Shown here piece after piece: positions 57,210-64,000 of a DNA stretch of 64,000 nucleotides. Each line of letters opens with the position of its first letter. The stretch's first letter is position 1. The notes below the pieces were generated by a model. That model worked only from the letters and a program-made list of their open reading frames with translations. It did not search any database and had not been told where the DNA came from. The position numbers and the translations under genes are program-made. The stretch is from an uncultured Duncaniella sp. Lineage in GTDB: Bacteria > Bacteroidota > Bacteroidia > Bacteroidales > Muribaculaceae. The stretch is taken from NCBI GenBank assembly GCA_910576785.1, contig CAJTJG010000003.1, positions 131,770-195,769 on the forward strand. The letters run 5' to 3'.

Positions 57210-58694
57210 CTATACGGCTTCTGCGTCCTTGAGCACGATCGGGAGTGCCTGGGAGTTGACTGAGCCGGATTCGGTGAGCGGGAGCTGGCGGAGCAGTACG
57301 AAGAACTCGGGTATCATGTAGTGGGGGAGGTATTGTGCCATCGAGTTCTTGAGCCATGACAGACTGAATGAACGGGAGGCCGGAACGACGTAGGCAACGA
57401 GATAGTCGCTACCCTTTTCATCCGGGTAATGGACCACGATGCATTCCTTCACCTCGCCTGATGCGAGGATTGTGCGCTCTACCTCGCTTGTCACCACGCG
57501 GCGACCGAGTATATTGACTTCGGTGTCCTTGCGTCGGGTGTATGCAAGATTTCCATCTTCGAGTCGTATGCCGATGTCGCCGGTGCGTACTATGCGTGTG
57601 CCGTCGGTGAGTGAGGTAAGCCGTGGAAGCATTTCGGTACGATGGTCGCCTGTGAATGATTCGGCCACGCCGGTACCGGCTATGCATATCTCGCCTTCCT
57701 GACCGTCGGCTACGGGCTGAAGATCATCATCGAGCAGCATTATCTCCACACCATCTAGCGGACGCCCTATAGGGTAGTTGCCGGAGGATAGGCTGTAGCC
57801 TTCGTTGCAGCAGTAGCAGGTGGAGAAGACGGTGGCCTCGGCGGGTCCGTAGGTGTTATAGACGGTGATCTGTTCAAGCAGATGGTTTATGGATGTCGGG
57901 CTCAGCTGCTCGCCGCCGCTGATGACGGTGCGTAGTGTCAGTGGCAGCGACTTCATCTTGTTGAGTTCGTGGAGAAGATATGGGTAGCCGCTGATGATTG
58001 ATACATACTGGTCGTCGGCGAAGTGTATGAGTGCTTCGGGGTCATTGCGTGTGGCTGCCGATGGAATGGCGAGGCACGCGCCGTTGAGAAGTGTGCCGAA
58101 TGTCTCCTCGATGAATATATTCATGGTGCATGAGGAGTATTGCAGCAGTACATCGTCGGGGGTGATGTTGAATGTTTTGCCGAAGCGGTCGGCCATGGCT
58201 ATGACCTGACGGTTGCCCACCATGATGCCCATCGGGAATCCGGAGGGGCTGGTGGAATAGAGGATATAGGCCGCGCGATCGGGGTTGCTGCGGTCGGGGA
58301 GTGGATGGAGGGCCGGATCGGAGATCACGGCCTGACCCACGATGAGACGTGTGAAGGCGCTGACGAGCGAGGCATATTTTTCCTGGGTGATGACGAAGTC
58401 AACACCGTTTTCAGTAAGGAAGCGCACCAATCTTTCGGGAGGGTAGTCTGGCTCCACGGCCACGAATGCTGCGCCGGCCTTGTTGATGGCGAGCAGTGAG
58501 GCTGTCATTTCCACCCCGTGGTCCATCACAACGCCGACACGTGCAGGGATGAAGGAGGGGAAGCGTGAGATCAGTGTGTCGACCATGCGGTCGAGTCCGG
58601 AATAGTTAACGCACGAGCGTTCGTCGATGATGGCGGGACGGTCGGGAGTGAGCTCGGCGAATGTCTTGAAGCGTGAGTAGATAGTCGGTCCCAT
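57210..58694 (-). CDS. Stand-alone AMP-binding (NRPS adenylation-like) protein lacking both key lysines
   Basis: 494 aa, an adenylate-forming-enzyme fold. Core motifs are partly kept: A5 NTYGPAEATVFS, A7 VRTGDIGIR, A8 RRKDTEVNILGRRV. In the P-loop-like A3 (residues ~143-160, YILYSTSPSGFPMGIMV), the usual Lys is Met155. In A10 (LPLTESGSVNSQALP), the catalytic Lys is Ser478. So the adenylation half-reaction is likely impaired or replaced by another role. There is no carrier or condensation domain. It follows spt by 187 nt on the same strand; a functional link to sphingolipid synthesis is possible but unproven. Confidence 0.8.
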   Translation of the reverse strand: MGPTIYSRFKTFAELTPDRPAIIDERSCVNYSGLDRMVDTLISRFPSFIPARVGVVMDHGVEMTASLLAINKAGAAFVAVEPDYPPERLVRFLTENGVDFVITQEKYASLVSAFTRLIVGQAVISDPALHPLPDRSNPDRAAYILYSTSPSGFPMGIMVGNRQVIAMADRFGKTFNITPDDVLLQYSSCTMNIFIEETFGTLLNGACLAIPSAATRNDPEALIHFADDQYVSIISGYPYLLHELNKMKSLPLTLRTVISGGEQLSPTSINHLLEQITVYNTYGPAEATVFSTCYCCNEGYSLSSGNYPIGRPLDGVEIMLLDDDLQPVADGQEGEICIAGTGVAESFTGDHRTEMLPRLTSLTDGTRIVRTGDIGIRLEDGNLAYTRRKDTEVNILGRRVVTSEVERTILASGEVKECIVVHYPDEKGSDYLVAYVVPASRSFSLSWLKNSMAQYLPHYMIPEFFVLLRQLPLTESGSVNSQALPIVLKDAEAV

Positions 58695-58801
58695 AGTTTT
58701 TTAGCAGTTAGTTTCTTGCAGGTATAACACGGGCCGGAGCAAAGGTGTTTTTGTAGGAAGTGTTAATTTTTTGATCAGTGAGCGCGTGGGTGTGTAAATG
58801 A

Positions 58802-58835
58802 AAACGAGCCGCACCGGTATGGGTACAGCTCGTTT
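58802..58835 (-). terminator. Probable terminator of spt
   Basis: AAACGAGC (58802-58809) pairs with GCTCGTTT (58828-58835); on the minus strand the stem runs into TTTTCATTT. It lies 47 nt after the spt stop, suggesting the adenylation gene downstream may have its own weak promoter (CACCTTTG on the minus strand at 58747-58740). Confidence 0.55.
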
Positions 58836-58881
58836 GCGATGAGTTTTTTGTCTTGCCACCGGGTGAGTGGCCGGTAGGATT

Positions 58882-60069
58882 TTATTTCAGAATGCCATGT
58901 TTCTTGAAGACACGTGTGATGGTCTCGAGAGCGCGGTCTACCTGCTCCATGGAGTGGGTGGCCATGAGTGAGAAGCGGATCAGTGTGTCGGTGGGGGCTA
59001 CGGCAGGCGAGACGACGGGGTTGACGAAGATGCCCTCCTCAAGAAGGTCGCGTGTGATGGCGAATGTCTTGAAGTCATCGCGAATGAACAGCGGGATGAT
59101 CGGGGTGGATGTGTGGCCTATCTCGAAGCCGGCGTTGCGGAATCCGTCGAGTGCATGGTTGGTGAGCTTCCAGAGGTTTTCCTGGCGTTCAGGTTCGGTC
59201 TGCATGATCTCGAGGGCCTTGAGGGCGGCGGCTGTGGAAGCGGGTGTGATGGATGCTGTGAAGATGTAGCTGCGGGAGTGGTGGCGGAGGAAGTTGGTGA
59301 TCTCCTTGTTGGTGGCTATGAAACCACCGAGCGAGGCGAATGATTTGGAGAATGTGCCCATGATGAGGTCTACATCGTCGGCCACGCCGTAGTGATGGCA
59401 AACGCCACGTCCGCCGGGGCCGAATACTCCGATGCCGTGGGCTTCGTCGATCATCACGCTGGCGTTGTATTTCTTGGCGAGGTTCACCATCTCCTTGACG
59501 TTGGCCACGTCGCCTTCCATGGAGAAGACAGAGTCGCTGACGATGAGCTTCACCTTGTCGGGGTCGCATTTCTTGAGCTGTTTCTCAAGCGACTCCATGT
59601 CGTTGTGTTTGTATTTGAGCTGTTGGCTGAAGGAGAGTCGGCGTCCCTCGATGATGGATGCGTGGTCCTGTTCATCCCAGAGGATGTAGTCCTCGCGGCC
59701 GGTGAGGGTGGATACGACACCGAGGTTTACCTCGAAGCCGGTGGAGTATACCATCACGTCTTCCTTGCCCATGTACTCGGCGAGGCGGTGTTCGAGTTCC
59801 TTGTGTATGTCAAGTGTGCCGTTGAGGAATGGTGATCCGGCGCAACCGGTGCCGTATTTGCGTGTGGCTTCTATGGCTGCCTCTTTGATGCGGGGGTCGT
59901 TGACCAGTCCGGTATAGCAGTTGGAGCCGAACATCAGCACTTTCTTTCCGTTCATTATCACCTCGGGGTCCTGCTCGCTTGAGATGGCACGGAAATAGGG
60001 GTAGACGCCTGCGGCCTTGGCTTCCTGAGGCGCAGTGTATTTGCTCAGTTTCTGTTGTAGTAAATTCAT
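58882..60069 (-). CDS. spt: Serine palmitoyltransferase (alpha-oxoamine synthase family)
   Basis: 395 aa. A PLP enzyme of the alpha-oxoamine synthase family, close in form to Bacteroides SPT, which condenses serine and acyl-CoA or acyl-ACP to start sphingolipid synthesis. Landmarks: GSNCYTGLVNDPRIKEAA, YGTGCAGSPFLNGTLDIH, DEQDHASIIEGRRLS, VMIDEAHGIGVFG, and the PLP lysine Lys242 in MGTFSKSFASLGGF. The family also contains 8-amino-7-oxononanoate and KBL enzymes; the Bacteroidales context and the GTGCAGSPFL motif make SPT most likely. It has its own promoter box ~90 nt upstream. Confidence 0.87.
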   Translation of the reverse strand: MNLLQQKLSKYTAPQEAKAAGVYPYFRAISSEQDPEVIMNGKKVLMFGSNCYTGLVNDPRIKEAAIEATRKYGTGCAGSPFLNGTLDIHKELEHRLAEYMGKEDVMVYSTGFEVNLGVVSTLTGREDYILWDEQDHASIIEGRRLSFSQQLKYKHNDMESLEKQLKKCDPDKVKLIVSDSVFSMEGDVANVKEMVNLAKKYNASVMIDEAHGIGVFGPGGRGVCHHYGVADDVDLIMGTFSKSFASLGGFIATNKEITNFLRHHSRSYIFTASITPASTAAALKALEIMQTEPERQENLWKLTNHALDGFRNAGFEIGHTSTPIIPLFIRDDFKTFAITRDLLEEGIFVNPVVSPAVAPTDTLIRFSLMATHSMEQVDRALETITRVFKKHGILK

Positions 60070-60160
60070 TTGCTTTCTTGCTGTGACATAAGGAGTAAGG
60101 CACTGCCGATGTGTGTGGCTGACGTCACTCCCGACGTAAAGGGTGCCCGTTTGGAGGTGG

Positions 60161-60168
60161 CAAAGTTA
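60161..60168 (-). promoter_or_regulatory. Probable -7 element of the spt promoter
   Basis: TAACTTTG on the minus strand (60168-60161), predicting a ~87-nt leader to ATG 60069. No -33 match is evident. Confidence 0.5.
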
Positions 60169-60284
60169 GTCATTTTTTCACATTTTTATACATATTGTGA
60201 GGCTTTTATATTGTTAATTAATTGAAACAGGGCTTGAAAAGTGTCGCGCGGAGGCCCTTTTTTGTTTCAAACGGGTATCTCTTG

Positions 60285-60316
60285 TTGGGGGGATCGCCGC
60301 ATTTTTAGTAAATTTG
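60285..60316 (+). promoter_or_regulatory. Promoter of the acyltransferase/sigma-54 activator pair
   Basis: TTG (60285-60287), 21-nt spacer, TAAATTTG (60309-60316); leader ~14 nt to ATG 60336. Confidence 0.65.
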
Positions 60317-60335
60317 CAGAACTTTTACGAAATCT

Positions 60336-61199
60336 ATGGATACAGAGAATATTACAAAGCCCGATGCGTCGGCGCAGAAGCGTACGGTGCTCGACTATGA
60401 CGATATAGTCGGGATGGCCCCTTTTTTCAAGGGTAAGCGCCGTCTTGTCAATGCCCTGATGAAGCTACTGGCCATCGATAAGGTCAACTGGATTCATGAC
60501 CATAATTTTGATACTCCGGGGCCGCGTTTTTGCCGCGGTCTGCTCGAGGATCTTGATATCAAGTTGCGTATCGACAATGAGAAGCTGCTCGACAATCTCC
60601 CGGACGGGCCGTTTATCACGGTGAGCAACCATCCTTTCGGTGCGCTTGATGGTATCACGCTTATAGATATCATAGGTAGCCGCCGGCCGAAATTCAAGGT
60701 GATGGTCAATATGATTCTCAACTATATCGTGGCCATGCGTCCTAATTTTATCGCTGTCGATCAGGCGGCGAGCGATGATCCGGCCAAGAAAGCTGTGTCG
60801 ATGAAGGGTATCAAGGAGGCTATCTCGCAGGTGAGGGCCGGCAATCCCATCGGTTTTTTTCCTGCCGGAGCGGTGTCCAACTACAACCGTCATCTACGGT
60901 TTGAGGACCGCGAATGGCGTCCATCCATCATCCGTCTCATCAAGCAGCTGGATGTGCCCGTGATACCTATATTCTTTCATGGCTACAACAGTTGGTGGTT
61001 CCGTTTCCTCGGCATCGTGTCATGGCAGCTGCGCACCCTGCGTCTGCCCGGCGAGGTGTTCAGGCGCAAAGGCGATACGCTCCATATATCTGTGGGTGAC
61101 ATCATCACGCCTGAGGAGATCAAGGCCCATGGTGGCTCTGTTGAGGAGCTCGGTGCATGGCTCAAGGCCAAGACTTATGAACTTGAAAAGATAAAGTGA
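60336..61199 (+). CDS. PlsC-like lysophospholipid acyltransferase family protein
   Basis: 287 aa, no clear signal peptide. The acyltransferase motif I is VSNHPFGALDGITLI, an H-x5-D form instead of the common H-x4-D. It is followed by a motif near FIAVDQAASDDPAKKAV and the substrate motif GNPIGFFPAGAVSN (equivalent to FPEGTRS). A later segment VPVIPIFFHGYNSWWF is typical. Likely acylates a lysophospholipid, ornithine lipid or similar membrane precursor. It is 4 nt upstream of the sigma-54 activator gene and near spt, suggesting a membrane-lipid neighbourhood. Confidence 0.85.
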   Translation: MDTENITKPDASAQKRTVLDYDDIVGMAPFFKGKRRLVNALMKLLAIDKVNWIHDHNFDTPGPRFCRGLLEDLDIKLRIDNEKLLDNLPDGPFITVSNHPFGALDGITLIDIIGSRRPKFKVMVNMILNYIVAMRPNFIAVDQAASDDPAKKAVSMKGIKEAISQVRAGNPIGFFPAGAVSNYNRHLRFEDREWRPSIIRLIKQLDVPVIPIFFHGYNSWWFRFLGIVSWQLRTLRLPGEVFRRKGDTLHISVGDIITPEEIKAHGGSVEELGAWLKAKTYELEKIK

Positions 61200-61203
61200 T
61201 TCT

Positions 61204-62472
61204 ATGGAACTCAACTTGCAGGAATATCCGGCCGACGTGGTCCAGGCCAAGCAGCGTTATGGCATCATCGGTAATTCCCCGGCCCTGATAGAGGCTGTGG
61301 CGAGAGCCGTGCAGGTTGCGCCCATCGATCTGTCGGTGCTTGTCACCGGCGAGAGCGGCACGGGCAAGGAGTTTTTTCCGAAGATCATCCATGGATTCTC
61401 GTCGCGCAAGCATGCCAAGTATATAGCTGTGAATTGCGGCGCTATACCGGAGGGTACGATCGATTCGGAGCTTTTCGGCCATGAGAAGGGCGCGTTCACC
61501 GGCGCCGTGGCCACGCGTAAGGGGTATTTCGAGGAGGCCGACGGTGGTACATTGTTTCTTGACGAGGTGGCCGAGCTGCCCCTTACCACACAGGCCCGTC
61601 TGCTGCGTGTGTTGGAGAGCGGGGAGTTTCTGAAGGTAGGTTCCTCTACCGTCCAGCGCGCCAACGTCAGGATCGTGGCTGCCACCAATGTGGATATGGC
61701 CAAGGCTGTGGCCGACGGTAAGTTCAGGGAGGATCTGTATTATAGATTGTCCACGGTCACTATATCCGTCCCCCCTTTGCGCGATCGTGGGGCCGATATT
61801 CCTTTGCTTGCCCGTAAGTTTGCCGCCGACTTTGCCGAGCGTTACACCATGCCCCGCATCTCATTTGACGATGAGGCACGTGCCATGCTCATGACATACC
61901 GCTGGCCGGGAAATGTGCGTCAGCTCAAGAATGTCACTGAGCAGCTTGCGCTTTTCTATGCGGGCGATACTATCGGGGCGTCTGTGCTTGCTCCCCATCT
62001 TCCGGCCCTGTCCATGAGTCTTGCGCCGTTAGGAGGGGGCGCGGGTGTGTATTCTCATGATTATGATTCGGAGCGTGAGATGCTTCTCGGTATGATAGTG
62101 AGGCTGCAGAGGCAGGTGGATTCGCTTGCTGCGAGGCTCGATGGGATGTCGCGGCAATCATCGCTCCCATATACCGACTCTATTGAACCATCCGGCAGTA
62201 TGGCTCCAGGCCATGGCGACGAGGAGATGACACGTTCCATCGTGAAGTTCCAGCCGTTTGCCTCCCCGTTTTCGCCCCGCGTAGGAGGATCCGCCGTTGT
62301 GGCTGAGGATGTCATCCCGCAGGCGGCGCCGGCCACCCTCGAGGAGACAGAGCGAGAGACCATCCGCCGCTCGCTCGAGCGTAACGGGGGCCGACGGAAA
62401 GCTACGGCTGCTGAACTGAACATATCTGAGCGCACGCTTTACCGTAAGATTAAGGAATATGGTATAGAGTGA
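61204..62472 (+). CDS. Sigma-54-dependent transcriptional activator without receiver domain
   Basis: 422 aa. The AAA+ domain (about residues 15-260) has Walker A VTGESGTGKEFFPK, the GAFTGA loop in EKGAFTGAVATRKGYFEEADGGTLFLDEVAELPL (contacts sigma-54), and the arginine-finger region RLSTVTISVPPLRDRGADIPLLA. A ~100-residue linker leads to a Fis-type HTH at the C-terminus (RRSLERNGGRRKATAAELNISERTLYRKIKEYG). There is no N-terminal receiver or sensor domain, so regulation must be by another protein or by expression. It is 4 nt after the acyltransferase gene and ends 15 nt from the convergent DUF1460 gene. Confidence 0.93.
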   Translation: MELNLQEYPADVVQAKQRYGIIGNSPALIEAVARAVQVAPIDLSVLVTGESGTGKEFFPKIIHGFSSRKHAKYIAVNCGAIPEGTIDSELFGHEKGAFTGAVATRKGYFEEADGGTLFLDEVAELPLTTQARLLRVLESGEFLKVGSSTVQRANVRIVAATNVDMAKAVADGKFREDLYYRLSTVTISVPPLRDRGADIPLLARKFAADFAERYTMPRISFDDEARAMLMTYRWPGNVRQLKNVTEQLALFYAGDTIGASVLAPHLPALSMSLAPLGGGAGVYSHDYDSEREMLLGMIVRLQRQVDSLAARLDGMSRQSSLPYTDSIEPSGSMAPGHGDEEMTRSIVKFQPFASPFSPRVGGSAVVAEDVIPQAAPATLEETERETIRRSLERNGGRRKATAAELNISERTLYRKIKEYGIE

Positions 62473-62487
62473 TCTGGCTGCTGTGTG

Positions 62488-63375
62488 TCAGAGTCGGGCC
62501 AGGCGTATGATGCGTCCGCCGGTGATCGAGCGGTTTTTCTGCAGATATTCGCTTAGCGGGCGCGGATCCACTATCACCTTGCCGGCCTTGGAGGAGGCAT
62601 GGAGCAGGCGCGGAGTGCCATTGTCCATTAGTATGATGCCGATATGGCTCACGTCGAGTCCATCGGTTTTTGTCGTGAAGGCTATTATATCTCCATCGCG
62701 GAGTATATCTTTGGCGCCGTTGCTCATGAGCGCGGCGCTTTTTATATAAGGAAAGCGGTGCGATCTGTAGCCCGTCTCCACGCTTTTCATCCTTGCATAT
62801 TCGGCGGAGTCGGCGAGTGCGGGATAGGCATTGCGGTGAGAGGTCATGTAGTCAAGGGTCTTGACCTGATAGGCCGATCCTTTCAGTCGGTCGGTCACTT
62901 CCTGGATTGTCCCGCGGTGAGTATTGTCGACTATCCAGTCGCTTATATAGTGTAGCCGCGATGCATAGCCATCGGTTCTGCCCTGTCGGTATCTGATTCT
63001 TTCAAGATTATAAAGGAAGTCCTGCCATGAGTTGCGGCTCTCCTCTATGGTTAGAGCCATTGCTGCCACAGTCTCCATGAATGTGGTGCAGTCCATACTG
63101 TCAAGATTGACTGTAAGAGTCTCCGGTGTTCCCTCGAGAGTACCGGCGGCGTATGGTGTCGCTATGAATTTCTGTCCGATGAATGACACCAGCTCGTTTG
63201 GCGAAGGCGATTTCAGCGCGGAGGCTTCGATGAGGATCCCGGTTATGCGTGTGGTATCGGATGCTTCATTGTTCCACCTAACCTCCCCCGGCCCGACAGC
63301 ATGTATGCTTGAGTATGCTGCGCTTGCAAGAAATGCCGCGGCAAGCACTCTTTTTATATAAGTACGCATTGACAT
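62488..63375 (-). CDS. DUF1460 protein, probable cell-wall amidase
   Basis: 295 aa with an N-terminal signal peptide (MSMRTYIKRVLAAAFLASAAYS, cleavage after IHA); the ATG at 63369 is an alternative start. The DUF1460 signature SMDCTTFMETVAAMALT holds the likely catalytic Cys. Further motifs are GYASRLHYISDWI and DVSHIGIILMDNG with the likely catalytic His. Members of the family with known structure are NlpC/P60-like N-acetylmuramoyl-L-alanine amidases acting on peptidoglycan fragments, so a periplasmic role is likely. It has a perfect promoter immediately upstream. Confidence 0.88.
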   Translation of the reverse strand: MSMRTYIKRVLAAAFLASAAYSSIHAVGPGEVRWNNEASDTTRITGILIEASALKSPSPNELVSFIGQKFIATPYAAGTLEGTPETLTVNLDSMDCTTFMETVAAMALTIEESRNSWQDFLYNLERIRYRQGRTDGYASRLHYISDWIVDNTHRGTIQEVTDRLKGSAYQVKTLDYMTSHRNAYPALADSAEYARMKSVETGYRSHRFPYIKSAALMSNGAKDILRDGDIIAFTTKTDGLDVSHIGIILMDNGTPRLLHASSKAGKVIVDPRPLSEYLQKNRSITGGRIIRLARL

Positions 63376-63397
63376 AGATAACTTTATGATTATACCC

Positions 63398-63428
63398 CAA
63401 AGTTACTAAATAAAGAGTAAAGGGCAAA
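63398..63428 (-). promoter_or_regulatory. Promoter of the DUF1460 gene
   Basis: Minus strand: TTTG (63428-63425), 19-nt spacer, TAACTTTG (63405-63398); leader ~18-24 nt. Confidence 0.75.
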
Positions 63429-63551
63429 ATCAGACATGTCGCATTTTGCATAACCGATTGTTTTACAGTAGTGTATGCGTATATGAGGATGAGTGGATAG
63501 GTGGGGCGAATGTGAGTGAAGTGTTAAATAAGTGTTAAAATACCGTGAAAA

Positions 63552-63583
63552 TTTGGTGGTAGAATGAAAAGTGTCTACCTTTG
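63552..63583 (+). promoter_or_regulatory. First strong promoter of probable rRNA leader
   Basis: TTTG (63552-63555), 20-nt spacer, TACCTTTG (63576-63583), a full consensus, followed by CACTCGCTTTTCGGGAGTG. Confidence 0.75.
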
Positions 63584-63587
63584 CACT

Positions 63588-64000
63588 CGCTTTTCGGGAG
63601 TGACCCCTTGCAGAGGCGAGGAAAGAGGTTGCGACCGCCGGATGAGGCCCTTAGGGGTGAATCTGGAAGAGGGTTGAAAATCTGTTAAAACTCGTTAAAG
63701 ATTTTGTGGTTTGAAAAATTGTTTCTAACTTTGCAAAACCTTTCGGGGAAAAGCCTCGAAGAGCTTGAAAACACAGAGCACATTGAAAGATTTACAATAG
63801 ACAAAACAAGGAAGTAGTACAAGAGTCATTACAAACAGGTAATGAAGTTCTCCAAGTCAATTTCCGAAACCATCAAACGAGATAAGTCAGCGAAGGCCTG
63901 GCAGAGATCGGAACTCGGTCGAGTCTCCTGCGAAAGCAGAACAAGACAAACAAACACTGGTCGATTCTGAATCGCTTCGGCTCTATAGTATATAGAAAAG
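63588..64000 (+). other. Probable rRNA operon leader (16S gene expected just beyond the edge)
   Basis: About 400 nt of non-coding sequence with two tandem perfect promoters and a short GC hairpin region (CTTTTCGGGAG, CCTTTCGGGGAAAAG). Purine-rich runs follow such as GAAAGATTTACAATAGAC and GGAAGTAGTACAAGAG, which resemble leaders in front of Bacteroidales 16S rRNA genes. No convincing protein gene follows; the 42-codon ORF at 63843 is judged chance. The rRNA itself is not in the window, so the call is inferred. Confidence 0.6.
63703..63733 (+). promoter_or_regulatory. Second strong promoter of probable rRNA leader
   Basis: TTTG (63703-63706), 19-nt spacer, TAACTTTG (63726-63733), followed by CAAAACCTTTCGGGG. 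It is 150 nt after the first, so tandem promoters drive the same transcript. Confidence 0.75.

Noticed and set aside
63843..63971. 42-codon ORF starting MKFSKSISETIKRDKSAKAW
   Set aside because: Lies in a leader region behind rRNA-type promoters, with no homologue I recognise and an odd Arg/Thr-rich end. Likely chance.

Overview
The window looks like a chromosomal segment of a Bacteroidales bacterium, most likely a gut Muribaculaceae-type organism. Three observations support this. There is a SusC/SusD pair and BACON-domain glycoside hydrolase lipoproteins. There is a serine palmitoyltransferase of the Bacteroides sphingolipid type. Many intergenic regions carry the Bacteroidetes sigma-ABfr promoter signature (TTTG, 19-21 nt, TAnnTTTG) instead of a -35/-10 pair. 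No tRNA, CRISPR array, transposase or integrase was recognised.

Layout. 0-4.8 kb: the end of a glycan-utilisation locus (a surface protein with repeated domains, a GH5 glycanase) and a DUF3298 lipoprotein. 5-9.7 kb: acpP-fabF, ispD, recG. 9.7-14.5 kb, minus strand: aminotransferase, tyrS, tsaD, cinA. 14.6-26.3 kb, minus strand: two secreted proteins sharing a C-terminal tag, a valS-cvpA-sufB-methyltransferase-MBL-RyR run, and xseA. 26.5-38.8 kb: a short DXS-like enzyme, trx, dnaE, dapA, then a two-rhomboid/EEP/Dcp operon. 38.9-41.8 kb: a small accessory patch with a T7-lysozyme-like amidase, a DUF3127 protein with an SSB-like tail, a three-gene Xre/DUF3990/small-protein operon and a candidate short RNA. 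41.8-44.5 kb: GH51 arabinofuranosidase and a lone ECF-like sigma factor. 44.5-51.8 kb, minus strand: a queF-queC-DUF5715-AsmA-HAD-aroB run. 52-57 kb: a susC-susD pair with a leader ORF. 57.2-63.4 kb: a degenerate adenylation-domain protein, spt, an acyltransferase, a sigma-54 activator and a DUF1460 amidase. 63.5-64 kb: a strong double promoter and leader, probably of an rRNA operon starting just past the edge.

The most interesting items are four. (1) The 40.2-41.3 kb operon looks like a toxin-antitoxin or defence module: a Xre regulator, an ADP-ribosyltransferase-like DUF3990 protein and a 75-aa partner, with an operator over the promoter and an apparently leaderless mRNA. (2) Just beyond it on the opposite strand, a perfect promoter and an intrinsic terminator only about 70 nt apart suggest an undescribed small RNA. 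(3) Five long inverted repeats at gene 3' ends share a purine-rich core (GAAGGACAAA...GTGACAAAA). (4) A 37-codon leader ORF with a stem-loop precedes susC. An adenylation domain lacking both expected lysines beside spt is also notable.

Starts were chosen from promoter position, 4-nt overlaps and family N-termini. Several genes begin downstream of the longest possible ORF. All functional calls come from reading motifs; no database search was run.
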